DNA of 64,000 nucleotides from Symbiodinium natans (lineage: Eukaryota > Sar > Dinophyceae > Suessiales > Symbiodiniaceae): positions 229,501 to 293,500 of the forward strand of contig CAJNDS010001101.1 in NCBI GenBank assembly GCA_905221605.1. Reading direction: 5' to 3'. The notes under the pieces are model-generated. The model did not search any database, was not told where the DNA came from, and was given only the letters and a program-made list of their open reading frames with translations. Both the position numbers and the translations under genes were made by a program. Below, one piece after another: positions 8,745 to 17,890 of this stretch. The first letter of the stretch is position 1; every line of letters begins with the position of its first letter.

Positions 8745-10063
8745 ATGTATCTGAAAGCGCTCAAGTTCTTCCTGGGCAAGAAGTGGCTGGACAGGAGACG
8801 GCGCTGGAAGGAGCAGTGCAAATTTCTGGCGAGGAGACTGACCAAAAAGAAGGAGAAGGTGGGAGCAATGAACTCCGTGGTGATGGTGCGAAGATATTGG
8901 ATGTTTGTCCGGTGAAGAAGGACCCTCAGCAATTGCTGGTTAAAGGTCTTCTGACTCGGATTTATTGGAAGGTTGCTGTTGGCAAGTTGCCTGTGGGGCA
9001 CAGAGACTGCCAGAAGGGGTCCAATAAGATGGATCGAAACTTGGCTATTAGCATGTCATCTGAGGGTGCAAGCGAACAGGACGAGAACCTGGCACTGGAG
9101 GACGATGCTGATCAGTCAATAGGTGATGGTGCGATGGTGGTTATGGTGTATGATCCAGGAACGCTGATTCAGTCGCCAACAACTGATTGGGTTATGCGTC
9201 GCGGTCTGACCGATCGTACCATCTGGCCAGCAATAGCGGCTACGGCACAGAGGATATGTGCTGAAATGGTTCAAGTGGATGAAATGAATGCCCAGCTAGG
9301 GACTGGAGCACTCCTTTTTCAAAGGAGAGATCAAGGATATTATGGTGATATGCATCATTCGTTCCATGACAATCCGTGCTTGCCGGCGGTGGGAAATTAT
9401 CCTCTTTCGGTCATGGGTGCATTGCTATCTCCTGGTCTGGAAGGGGAATTCAAAAATACTGATAAGTTTGGAGCTGCTATGGAGGCAATTGCCTATGATT
9501 GGAGTCGCAGTCCAGGCATGGAAGTTCACATTGAACTTATGGCGAGGGTAGCCAAATTGGTTCATCCTTTCCTTACCCTAGGAGCTCAAGGGTCAGTGAT
9601 GTTCTTGGAGTTTCTCTGGCAGCGCGGGAGGGCCCAGTTGATGGAGTTCCTTCAGGCGGCGACTTGCGCTGATCAATTGGAGGTTCTCTGGAGAAGGATG
9701 GACGACGATGCTGATGAAGAAGTGGATCCTTCGACAGCGGTGCTGGAAGTTCTTGGACCGGAGGATGCGGTACTTGATCAAGGGAACAATGAATCCCTTA
9801 TTCCCATTGAAGATGCTGGAGGTGAGACAATTGGTGACACTGGAAGGGATGGCAAAGCGCCAGAAGTTTCTCCGGAAGAGGAGACATCCAGTGGGTCATC
9901 AAGACTGGCTGACACAAGGATTTTCTTGTGGTCAGTATACTCCCGCGTTGCTTCCAATTTCTCTACGCAGGACCGCACTACTGGTAAGATCTTTGACAGC
10001 ACAAAAGGGTATCCTGGTGAAGGACCAAACAATGGTGACAATCCTTCCTCTAAGAGGAACTGA
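8711..10063 (+). CDS. Hypothetical protein, third frame
   Basis: This frame is open from 8711, after a TGA at 8708, and lies in -1 relative to the preceding frame. The first ATG is about residue 107 (9029), so it looks like a continuation rather than an independent gene. The overlap reads LPGQGVAGQ and, 54 bases later, LPGQEVAGQ, both in this frame, so the ancestral frame was already this one by about 8714. The middle part (about 9130-9700) has a globular look, with TDWVMRRGLTDRTIWPAIAA and EHIELMARVAKLVHPFL-like helices, flanked by acidic linkers. No known domain recognised. It ends TGA 10061-10063, after which the same frame is open for 586 codons. Confidence 0.55.
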   Translation, partial: GLPGQGVAGQVNVSESAQVLPGQEVAGQETALEGAVQISGEETDQKEGEGGSNELRGDGAKILDVCPVKKDPQQLLVKGLLTRIYWKVAVGKLPVGHRDCQKGSNKMDRNLAISMSSEGASEQDENLALEDDADQSIGDGAMVVMVYDPGTLIQSPTTDWVMRRGLTDRTIWPAIAATAQRICAEMVQVDEMNAQLGTGALLFQRRDQGYYGDMHHSFHDNPCLPAVGNYPLSVMGALLSPGLEGEFKNTDKFGAAMEAIAYDWSRSPGMEVHIELMARVAKLVHPFLTLGAQGSVMFLEFLWQRGRAQLMEFLQAATCADQLEVLWRRMDDDADEEVDPSTAVLEVLGPEDAVLDQGNNESLIPIEDAGGETIGDTGRDGKAPEVSPEEETSSGSSRLADTRIFLWSVYSRVASNFSTQDRTTGKIFDSTKGYPGEGPNNGDNPSSKRN

Positions 10064-10108
10064 CCCTGGATCTCGGAAGACTACCTCGACGAAGTGGTGT
10101 CAAAAAAG

Positions 10109-11821
10109 ATGGAAAGGTCTTCAGATATGGATGGGTTGGATGGGTTTGTTCCGGGAAGTGAGGGACCGTTGGAAAAGGTAGAGGTGGAGAATGTTACTGC
10201 CTCTAAAATTCTTATGGCTCTTTGGAAGAAGGGATATAGAGCTGGGTATAGGAGGTTGTGTCGTTTGAACGCATCTGGATGCAAGGTTGGAGCAATGAAA
10301 CGTCCAATCAAAAGGGTGCAGAAGATCGGCGCTAGAAAGGCCTTCCTGAAAATGTTCAATGTTTTTGGATCGTCTCAGCATGGCTCAGGAGCTGGCGGAA
10401 AACCAATCATGAAGGTGGTAGGACCAAGGCCAGGTTTTCCAGCTGTACTCCAAGCATCAAATACTGATAGCACTTTGGGTGAAGGGAGCAGTTTCCAGGT
10501 ACATGGCAATGTTCATGTAGAGCAGAATCGCCCTATGGACCGGTACGAGGCAGAGCGCTTGGAGAAGAGGAAGAAAGGCTTCTGCTATTGGTTCAGCAAG
10601 GGGAAAGATCGCTGCAAATTTGGTGAAGACTGCAAATTCATCCATTCAGAAGATGATGTGGTGCTACATTCGTATTGGTGCAAATACTATGTGGCAGGGA
10701 GACCCTGCTTCGCTGGAAAGGAGTGTGAGTTCTCGCATGATGCAACTGGTGTGAGGTGCATCCAGTTTGCTCGGTCTGGGAAGTGTCGTTATGGTGACAG
10801 GTGTGTTTTCGAGCATGGTGTTCCGCTGGATGAACAGAGGCCAAGGTCTCCAAGGACGCCCCCAAGGGATGGTCCAAGGAGAAGTTCTGGTGCAAAAGGT
10901 GGAGAAAAGGAGATCTCTCCTGAACAGTTCGATGATGGTGAGGAGGATTTTATGGTTTATGACGATGATACCAAAATGACGGAACTGTTGATGGAGGCGA
11001 TTTCATTTCTGTCCGAGGGCAAGTCAGATTTGGCTCGAGCAGAGGCGGACCCACTGTTCAAACTCCTGAAGTTCAATGGAGATGCTGACCAGATGGATAG
11101 AGAATGGGTTTCGTGGACCACTAGTATGCTGTCCGTGCTGGAACTTCACGAAGTAGTGAAGTCGTATGATGTTTCGCTCGCGGAGGTGGAAGAATGGGTC
11201 AATGACCTGAGGATATGGTACGAGCGAGCCAATTTGGGAGAAGAGACAGATTCCAAAAGGGGCAAAAAGAGGTCCCTAGAAAGGGAGTCCAGCAAGGATA
11301 TTCCTGCAGAAAAAGAAGTGGTTGAAACTTCGGAGACGGAGGTTGCCGTTGAGGAGGAGATGAAAAAGGTCAAAAAGAAGAGGAAAGCTGCAGCTATCGA
11401 AGATCCTTACACTCTCATGGTTCCAAAGCCGAAGAAGATGCCGGCGATCATTGAGAAGGGTGGATCATCATCCAATGTGGTGGTTTCTGCAGTTGAAAAA
11501 GCCTCGAAAATGCGCACAAAGTCAAATGTCGGTGGAAAGACGAAGAAGAAGGAGAAAAGTCAGAGTCCCAAAAAGGAAGAGGTGGTAATGGTGCAAGGTC
11601 CTGAAGAAAAGGATCGTCCATCTGATGTGGATGCACCAGCGTCTACCACTGTGAATGCAGAGCTGGGTCAATCTTGCCAAGCGATTGAGGACGCAAAGAG
11701 AGAAGGATTGGTATCCTCAATTCAAAGGTGCGTGCAGGATCCTGTTCTTACAGTTTCGGACCTGGAGTATATTCTGCTGCAACTTCACCTCAGAATTACC
11801 AACAATCGGAAAAAGAAGTGA
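10109..11821 (+). CDS. Triple CCCH zinc-finger protein, fourth frame
   Basis: First ATG at 10109; the frame is open back to the stop at 10061 and lies in the same phase as the third frame, so a single TGA separates them. Counting from the GTG at 10094, three closely packed CCCH fingers lie at C164-C174-C180-H184 (CX9CX5CX3H), C196-C205-C211-H215 and C222-C231-C237-H241 (both CX8CX5CX3H), genome 10583-10816. This spacing is typical of RNA-binding CCCH proteins. A long acidic linker follows, then a Lys-rich stretch, KKVKKKRK, that could act as a nuclear signal, then a C-terminal helix ending KKK. After the TGA at 11819-11821 another frame stays open to 11948; it may be an extension, but that is weak. 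Confidence 0.7.
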   Translation: MERSSDMDGLDGFVPGSEGPLEKVEVENVTASKILMALWKKGYRAGYRRLCRLNASGCKVGAMKRPIKRVQKIGARKAFLKMFNVFGSSQHGSGAGGKPIMKVVGPRPGFPAVLQASNTDSTLGEGSSFQVHGNVHVEQNRPMDRYEAERLEKRKKGFCYWFSKGKDRCKFGEDCKFIHSEDDVVLHSYWCKYYVAGRPCFAGKECEFSHDATGVRCIQFARSGKCRYGDRCVFEHGVPLDEQRPRSPRTPPRDGPRRSSGAKGGEKEISPEQFDDGEEDFMVYDDDTKMTELLMEAISFLSEGKSDLARAEADPLFKLLKFNGDADQMDREWVSWTTSMLSVLELHEVVKSYDVSLAEVEEWVNDLRIWYERANLGEETDSKRGKKRSLERESSKDIPAEKEVVETSETEVAVEEEMKKVKKKRKAAAIEDPYTLMVPKPKKMPAIIEKGGSSSNVVVSAVEKASKMRTKSNVGGKTKKKEKSQSPKKEEVVMVQGPEEKDRPSDVDAPASTTVNAELGQSCQAIEDAKREGLVSSIQRCVQDPVLTVSDLEYILLQLHLRITNNRKKK

Positions 11822-12179
11822 TTGGATGGTATGGATGAAGGGATGGTTTTTCTCTTTCTGGAGACAGGTGCGCTGGAACAGCCAATGTGCTGACAATGTG
11901 GTGGTTACTATTAAGGGTATGGAAATCCCTGATAGTAGAAGTCAGTAGTTTTTCGCGTAGCGAAGACCACGGTTTGTGGTGAAGAAGGCCGAAGAGTCTT
12001 CAATGACAAGAGGATCATGGTGGAAAAAGATTCTCTGTGGTTAGTGGGTTAGCCAATGTGCTATAATTTCGTCCTGGATGACGTAAAACCATATTGTGCA
12101 TTTCGAGCAGCTGGCTGCTGCCCTAATGGCAGTTTTTGGCCAAAAGATCTGCACCTCCAATGTGTCCTAGGAAATCCTA
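11822..12179 (+). other. Non-coding tail between the last frame and the right repeat
   Basis: Unique sequence with a small duplication: AGCCAATGTGCT occurs at about 11880 and 12052. A short palindrome, CCTAGGAAATCCTAGG, lies just before the purine tract. No gene recognised; the placement suits a 3' untranslated region. Confidence 0.5.
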
Positions 12180-12191
12180 GGACAGGGGGAG
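12180..12191 (+). other. Purine tract before the right repeat (candidate PPT)
   Basis: GGACAGGGGGAG ends one base before the TG that opens the 203-bp repeat. A polypurine tract in this position primes plus-strand synthesis in LTR elements. One pyrimidine interrupts it. Confidence 0.45.
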
Positions 12192-12394
12192 TGCGGAGCT
12201 GCAGTTGGTATTGTAGAAAGGAGTTTGTGTTGGGGGTTGGAAGGGTCAATGAACCCGGAAATCCTTCTTGGCTCAAGATGGCCAAGAGCCGTCAGCTTTT
12301 GTTGAAAAAGTACGTACGCCTGGGGTTGGGTTTAACGGGTTGGAGTAGTCCCGTCCCTTCTCCCTTATCCTGTCCCCGTAGGGGTGGGTGTTCT
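12192..12394 (+). repeat. Right 203-bp direct repeat (candidate 3' LTR)
   Basis: Second copy of 3788-3990 with one substitution. It also carries the leader-like CTTCTTGGCTCAAG followed by ATG (12278). Downstream the sequence differs from that after the left copy at the very next base. Confidence 0.85.
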
Positions 12395-12687
12395 TGTTTC
12401 TGGTTCGATCTGGGAAATCCATATAGGCAACTGTTGAGGGTTGGTTTCTTTCCCTGTTCCCTTTCGGTTGCCCCCGTACCCTAAACTCAACCCTAACTCA
12501 TGAACAGACAGGCGCCTCGCTCGGGGGGTACCATGTCAGAGAGTCGGCCTCCACAGGGAGATTCTTTTTTCACAAGGGCTTAGGGTCGAGGGTTGAGGGT
12601 TGAGGGTTTAGGGTTTAGGGTTTGCGGGCTTGCAGGCTTTCTTGGGGTAGCGACATGTTCCCTTAATCTGGTGGGCCTTTGGAGCCC
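12395..12687. other. Tail after the right repeat, then telomere-type blocks
   Basis: 12395-12477 is unique and continues the short reading frame that enters from the repeat, stopping at 12484. CCCTAAA-like sequence begins at 12478. A GGGTTGAGGGTTTAGGG block lies at about 12587-12625. If the 12192 repeat is the start of a second gene copy, this copy is cut off here. Confidence 0.5.
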
Positions 12688-12765
12688 TACTTAGGCGTCC
12701 ATAAATGGGTTATGAGTACAGCGATAACTGGGTTAATACGTACAGTACCATGAACCCCCAAGTAA
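12688..12765. mobile_element. Degenerate family C MITE arm
   Basis: The right end reads GTACAGTACCATGAACCCCC followed by AAGTA, close to the family C terminus seen intact at 20289-20444. The left arm is shortened to TACTTAGGCGTCCAT. Confidence 0.45.
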
Positions 12766-13334
12766 ACTCCCTAGATGCTAGGCCCTAAACCCTCTACACC
12801 CTGAGCCTCTAAACCCCAAGCCCTCAGAAGGGTTGGGGGTTCAGAGTAAACCCTAAACCCTAAACCCTCAACCCTAAAGGGTTTGGTGTGTTGGGGCTAG
12901 GTGTCCAGGGCTTACGGTTCGAAGGAGTCCACAGAAGCCAATTAAGTTCAGCGTTGTCCACGTAAGCTCGAGATTTGGGCTTTGGCCTCCGGGTGCTCTC
13001 TCAGGGTTTATAAGGGTATAGGGTTTAGAGTTTAGGGTCTCAGTGCTCTCACATAACAAACAAGGTTTTGAGAGGCTTAGGGCAGGGATCAGAGGGTTTA
13101 GAGATTCGTGAAGATCGGAAAGCCATCAAAGCTGTGAGCCCTTTACACGCGCTTTGAACCCTGTAAACGCCCTCAACCCCCCCCCCCCCCCTCCCCCCAA
13201 AAAAAAAGTATAAACAAAAGAACAATGATAATAATAATCATAATAATCGTAAAACTAGTAATAAAATAGCCGCTTTCCGAGGGTGTTAGCGACACAAGTC
13301 CATGGAACTACGCCACACGGAACCTACCTTGAAC
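12766..13334. other. Non-coding stretch, small telomere blocks, poly-C and AAT-rich DNA
   Basis: A CCCTAAA block lies at 12848-12880. A poly-C tract (about 13177-13199) is followed by A-rich, AATAAT-rich sequence to about 13270. Nothing protein-like. Confidence 0.6.
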
Positions 13335-13450
13335 CATATGGGGGTTTGCGAAAATAGGGGGACCCTTCTCTTGACCCCAAATAGTAGGATTCCCTTATAA
13401 TAAGGACCCCAATACGTTACGGTATCTCTTATTTCCGAAACCCCATATAG
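13335..13450. mobile_element. MITE-like palindrome, family E (copy 2)
   Basis: Left arm TATGGGGGTTTGCGAAAATAG, right arm ending TTATTTCCGAAACCCCATATA. The centre has CCCTTATAATAAGG. This is the most complete copy for judging the family's ends. Confidence 0.65.
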
Positions 13451-13518
13451 GGTTCATTACGCAAAAAAACTTTATGCTCTAAACCCTGTGAAAGCCTGAG
13501 CCTGCATTTCAAAAAAAC

Positions 13519-13616
13519 CTAAAACCTAAACCCTAAACCCTGAACCCTGAACCCTGAACCCTAAACCCTAAACCCTAAACCCTAAACCCTAAACCCTAAA
13601 CCCTAAACCCTAAACC
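13519..13616 (-). repeat. CCCTAAA block
   Basis: About 14 units, the early ones with CCCTGAA variants. The C-rich strand is on top. Confidence 0.9.
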
Positions 13617-13896
13617 CAGCCGCCAGCCTTGATGTAGGCCCACATATCCTCCTCGACCCATTTCCCATCTCCTTTTGGCCGCAATGAGTAGGATAATCCT
13701 AGGGTTTAGGGTTGAGGGTTTAGGGTTTAGGGTTTAGGCCCTTGCCCTACGAGCCGCAGGGCTCATCCTGTTTCTTTCCATTTCGTGGATAGTGCCAACA
13801 GACTGATCGTGTACACAGTCAGCTCTATAGGGGATTACAGTATCCCAAAAAGTGTAAAGTGTACCCTAAACCCTAAACCCTAAACCTAAACCTAAA

Positions 13897-14261
13897 CCTG
13901 GAGGGTCGAGGAACCCTAAACCCTAAACCCTAAACCCTAAACCCTAAACCCTAAACCCTAAACCCTAAACCCTAAACCCCCTTCAGCTACCTAGTTTACA
14001 GCCCTGAGCCCTGATCCGCCTGTGGGTTTAGGGTTCAGGGTTTAGGGATCCTCAACGGAATGGAGCCCTAAGCCCCAAACCCAAGCACCTTATACACCCT
14101 GAACCCTAACCCCTCCACACTCAATACCCTAAACTCCACCCCCCCACCCCCGCCCTAGGGTTTAGGGTTTAGGGTTTAGGGTTTAGGGTTTAGGGTTTAG
14201 GGTTTAGGGTTTAGGGTTTAGGGTTTAGGGTTTAGGGTTTAGGGTTCCTCGACCCTCCAGG
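13897..14261. repeat. Large inverted repeat whose arms are telomere-type arrays
   Basis: CCTGGAGGGTCGAGG at 13897 is followed by CCCTAAA units to 13979. The exact reverse complement, CCTCGACCCTCCAGG, ends at 14261 and is preceded by TTTAGGG units from about 14158. The unique 15-base edges show that both arms derive from one sequence. The 180-base loop holds degenerate telomere-like text. Confidence 0.75.
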
Positions 14262-14346
14262 CCTATTGTACAGTTCCAAGGGGCGGTACACTTCTCCCCG
14301 GAGCCGATCCCGGCGATAAACCCAAGGAGTGCCTCGCGTGCGCTTT

Positions 14347-14440
14347 TGGGTTTAGGGTTTAGGGTTTAGGGTTTTGGGGGTTAGGGCTTAGGGGTTTTAG
14401 GGTTTAAGAAATAGGGATTAGGGTTTAGGGTTTCAGGCTG
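14347..14440 (+). repeat. TTTAGGG block with variants
   Basis: TTTAGGG units with GGGGTTAGGGCTTAGGGG and AAGAAATAGGGATTAGGG variants. Confidence 0.85.
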
Positions 14441-14993
14441 TTGCTTTCCGATACTTCCGGGTAGGCATATCGTGGGCTCTTAGGGGCCCTAGTAGTCAAT
14501 CTCATTTTGAACAGAGACAGAGAGAGCGACACAGAGAGAAACGGAGAGACAGAGAAACAGCGAGCGAGCGTCGAGGGATGGTCAAGGAGGGTTTAGAGGC
14601 GCTTCTTTGACTTCTTCTATTTTGCTTAAGAACCACCAAACAAATCAAAGATAATCATCCGTGTATTGACAATATGCCCTGATGAGGAAGAGTATGGCTC
14701 ATCTTCTAGGGTGGTTTTTAAGGAAACAGTAGTTGAATGGCTTATGGATTGTTTAGGACTGAGGGGTCAACTTGAGAGGATCTGGGCTTCGTTATTATGT
14801 AAGGTGTCTGGTGTTTATGTAGGCTTTAGGGTTTAGGGTTCAGGGTTTGGAAAGAAGGCCCCAAAGCCCTGGCGCTGAAGAACATATAGGACCACCCAAA
14901 GCAAATCCCAAACTGGAGTCCAAAGCTGATCCGAAAACAAAGTAAGGATGAAGTAGGGTTACTAGGAAGGATAACAACAATTGGCACCTACTT
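14441..14993. other. Non-coding stretch; GA-rich tract and one family G arm
   Basis: GAGAGA-type simple sequence lies at about 14511-14570. TTGCTTAAGAACCACCAAAC at about 14622 resembles a family G terminus. A small TTTAGGG block is at 14825-14850. No gene seen. Confidence 0.5.
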
Positions 14994-15100
14994 CCCAAAG
15001 AGCCCACCGCCCCTTAATTCAGGGAAAAAAAGCCTAAATCCTACATCACCGTGTGAATTAAGGACTAGTCCGTAATTAAAGGGGTATTGGGCTCTTTGGG
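14994..15100. mobile_element. MITE-like palindrome, family A (copy 1)
   Basis: The left end CCCAAAGAGCCCACCGCCCC pairs with the right end GGGGTATTGGGCTCTTTGGG. The interior is diverged. Family A recurs at least 12 times in the window. Confidence 0.65.
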
Positions 15101-15163
15101 GCACTATGTCCTCCGATCCTCCGAGCCCTGAGCAACACGCATGCTTATCGAGCCAGAGACCTT

Positions 15164-15226
15164 CAGGGTTTAGGGTTTAGGGTTTAGGGCTTGTAAGGGC
15201 TTTGGGAGTCTACCTTGGACCCCTAA
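15164..15226 (+). repeat. Short TTTAGGG block and flank
   Basis: Three TTTAGGG units at 15164-15189 precede the palindrome at 15227. Confidence 0.7.
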
Positions 15227-15345
15227 CCCGGACCCCTGGAAAGGATCCAAAAAGTAGATCCCTGTAAGGGTTCCTAAAAATGACCCAAGTGTAGTATAGG
15301 GTACTATTTGGGGGTTCTACCTTTTGGATCCTCCAGGGGTCCGGG
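15227..15345. mobile_element. Single palindromic element
   Basis: CCCGGACCCCTGGAAAGGAT followed by CCAAAAAGTAGA is mirrored by TCTACCTTTTGGATCCTCCA and GGGGTCCGGG. The arms are about 30 bases around a 55-base centre. MITE-like, with no sister copy noticed here. Confidence 0.55.
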
Positions 15346-15429
15346 AAGATGGTACCCTGTGGGTTTGGGGACCCTTTCTAAAAGAAAAAGGCTTTCAAGG
15401 TGATACATAGGCCATATTAGGGAGCGCAT

Positions 15430-15664
15430 GAAAAGGCCCTACCGCAGAGTGTCCCCCGAGTGCCCAGTTCTAGAAGTCTCCCTGGACAGCGTCTCCCTGG
15501 AGTGCCCACACCACAGTGCCCCCTCGAGTGCCCAACCCCAAAGTGTCCCAGTGTTAGTCTCCCTGAAGTGCCCAACCCCAGAGTCTGGACCTCAGAGTCG
15601 CCCTGCAGTGCCCAACCCCAGAGTCTCCCTGGAGTGCCCAACCCCAGAGTGCCCAGCCCCCAGA
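15430..15664. repeat. Minisatellite of CCCTGGAGTGCCCAACCCCA type
   Basis: A 24-30 base unit with the core AGTGCCCAACCCCAGAGT is repeated about eight times with variation. Frames through it (SLECPTPE-like on plus, LGLGTPGR-like on minus) are open only because of the repeat. Confidence 0.75.
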
Positions 15665-15882
15665 GTATCTCTACCAAGAGAGGGTTGGGATGTTCGAAGA
15701 AATTCTTTGGGGGGGGGGGGGGCTTTAGTAGTATACTGCCCTAAAGACATGTGTTACACAGGAGCCGTTTTAGGTAAACCTTGCCCTAGTGCCGTGGCCA
15801 AACATGGCTAACCTCTCAATTTTGGTAGGACTATACATGCCCCAAAAGGTCAAAGCTTGCCTACCTTAAGCCCTCAATCCAA

Positions 15883-16160
15883 AACCCTAAACCCTAAACC
15901 CTAAACCTTAAACCCTAAACCCTAATCCCTAAACCCACAAGGTGAAAGGTTACCTACTCAGCTACTGAGGTACTCAGGCCTTCGAAGCCGTCCAGGACGT
16001 CCACGTGCGCACTGCAGAGGTATGCGACCGTGCCCAAAGCGACTTCGCCCTTCTGGGCAATCAACCTGAGCTTTGAGGTAGAGGGAAAGAAAGACTCCAG
16101 GGTTTAGGGTTTAGGGTTTAGGGTTTAGGGTTTAGGGTTTAGGGTTTAGGGTTTAGGGTT
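15883..16160. repeat. Opposed telomere-type blocks
   Basis: A CCCTAAA block (15883-15935) and a TTTAGGG block (16099-16160) face each other across unique DNA. Confidence 0.85.
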
Positions 16161-16344
16161 CAAGCATTCACTAGTCAAGCTCGCTACTCTGGTATCGAAT
16201 ATATACCCACCCACCCTTTGGATCCCATAACATTAGAAAAATATTTTGGTTTTTAACGGACCCAAAACCCGAAATCTAATCTAAGGCCCACAATAGGCCC
16301 TTTATGCTCTTAGGGCCCTAAACCCTACGGTTTAGAAGCCCCTG
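16161..16344. other. Unique non-coding spacer
   Basis: AT-rich unique sequence with one CCCTACGG telomere-like trace near its end. No gene or structured repeat. Confidence 0.5.
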
Positions 16345-17117
16345 TCGGTGAAGGCTCGGTTTTGGTCAAAAATCCAGAAGACGAGAGCCACCCAGAACCG
16401 TCGATTTCAGTACGAAAAAATCGCATTTTTAACTGGGACCCGGGCCGATCCTGGGGTCACCCTGTTGGGGTGTTTTTGGAGGCAAACTTTCCCTCTCAAG
16501 GGGGGGTCGGAGTTTGAGGCAAGGGGGGTCTCCGAAGACTATTTTGCCTTTACAATTGAAAAAACACGACCCCCCTTGACCAAAACTAGGCTGTGAAAGG
16601 CAGTCCTTCACCAGAATTGAGGGTTAAAAACCCTGAAATATCCTGAAAAACATTGAAAAACCTTGAAAAACACTGAAAAACCTTGAAGAACCTGAAAAAC
16701 CGTGAAAAACTTGAAATTCTGAAATCGGTGAAGGCTCGGTTTGGTCAAAATCCAGAAAACGAGAGCCCACCCAGAACCGTCGATTTCAGTGCTAAAAAAT
16801 CGCATTTTTTAACTGGGACCCGGGCCGATCCTGGGGTCCCCCTCATTTGGGGTGTTTTTGGAGGCAAACTTTCCCTCTCAAGGGGGGGTCGGAGTTTGAG
16901 GCAAGGGGGGGTCTCCGAAGACTATTTTGCCTTTAAAATTGAAAAAATACGACCCCCCCCTTGACCAAAACTAGGCTGTGAAAAGGTCGCGGGGGCGGCC
17001 CTTCATCAGAATTGAGTTAAAAACCTTGAAATATCCTGAAAACATTGAAAAACCTTGAAAAACCTTGAAAAACACTGAAAAACTCTAAAAAACCTTGAAA
17101 AACCTTGAAAAAACTCG
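16345..17117. repeat. Tandem duplication of a 380-bp unit with CTTGAAAAAC arrays
   Basis: The unit beginning TCGGTGAAGGCTCGG starts at 16345 and again at 16725. Each has a conserved first part of about 275 bp (GGGACCCGGGCCGATCCTGG, CAAACTTTCCCTCTCAAGGG) and ends in a degenerate array of CCTTGAAAAACA units (16619-16712 and 17011-17117). The copies differ by point changes and small indels. Reading frames do not persist between copies, so it is not obviously coding. Confidence 0.85.
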
Positions 17118-17558
17118 GGGAAAAGGAAAATCACCATTGCACACTTTTGAGGCCGAAAATCACCGTTGCCCACTTTTGAATTAGGGTTTAAATTCATTAT
17201 GATAGAGAGGTTTAGGGTTTAGGGTTTAGGGTGAAGGGCTTAGGGTTAAGGGTTCAGGGCTTAGGACCCGTAGGGCCTCGCAGGGTTTAACGGTTTAGGT
17301 GTAGGCTTCTACGGTTCTGAGCGCAGCGTGTTGAGTCTAAGCTAAGCTTACTGACTTAGATTCATGGACTTACAGTCTACAGGGTTGGGGAGTTTAAGGG
17401 CGTTTTCCCCCGCGGCGGCGAAGATCTCATGCACATGCGGTGCCACCACTGCTGCAGGGTGTAGAGGTGGCGATAAACCCCCACCAAACGTCAGTCATGC
17501 CAGCTCATCTCTGCACCACTGGGGGCCTCTGCTCGCTGCCTGGCCGCCTGGGCTGCCC
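17118..17558. other. Non-coding stretch with a TTTAGGG block
   Basis: 17211-17260 is a mixed TTTAGGG/GAAGGGC block. 17160-17175 echoes 17134-17148 (GAAAATCACC, CACTTTTGA). The remainder is unique and GC-rich, with no credible gene. Confidence 0.5.
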
Positions 17559-17645
17559 CTAAACCCTAAACCCTAAACCCTAAACCCTAAACCCTAAACC
17601 CTAAACCCTAAACCCTAAACTCTAAACCCTAAACCCTAAACCCTA
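17559..17645 (-). repeat. CCCTAAA block
   Basis: Twelve nearly perfect units. Confidence 0.9.
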
Positions 17646-17776
17646 AGGCTACTAGCCAGCCCGCAAAGTGCAGCGCACCCATGTCGTTGGTGCTGCACTG
17701 AATGGCCTTAGAAGAGCCGGGCTTCCCAGGTCGTCTGAGCAAGGGCACGCTTGGGATGGGAAACGGTTGCCGGCGC

Positions 17777-17890
17777 TACCCAGAAACTCCAAAACCCCTT
17801 AATTAAGGAATATCCCTTAAATTATAATAAGATCCCTATTATAATTTAAGGGATATTCCTTAATTAAGGGGTTTTGGAGTCTCTGGGTAC
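17777..17890. mobile_element. MITE-like palindrome, family A (best-preserved copy)
   Basis: The arms, about 52 bases each, are nearly perfect inverted copies: CAAAACCCCTTAATTAAGGA to TTAAATTATAATA, a short AGATCCC centre, then the mirror. TA stands outside CCC on both sides (TACCCAGA and CTGGGTA). TA flanks suit a Tc1/mariner-type origin. Confidence 0.8.

Larger units (their letters stand above)
3788..12394 (+). mobile_element. Candidate LTR-like element with four reading frames and no pol
   Basis: An 8.6-kb unit is bounded by two 203-bp direct repeats that differ at one base. A purine-rich run, GGACAGGGGGAG, stands immediately before the right repeat, whose first bases are TG, as at the 3' end of LTR retrotransposons. 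Between the repeats are four long plus-strand frames with WW, S1 and CCCH motifs. No YxDD polymerase box, protease, RNase H or integrase motif is visible, so it would be non-autonomous. Against a textbook LTR element: the repeat ends TTCT rather than CA, no target-site duplication is visible (CCCTA against TGTTT), no convincing primer-binding site follows the left repeat, and the first frame starts inside the repeat. The alternative is a tandemly duplicated gene whose second copy is truncated. Confidence 0.5.

Noticed and set aside
3788-12394. Autonomous retrotransposon
   Set aside because: No reverse transcriptase, RNase H, protease or integrase motif was seen in any long frame.
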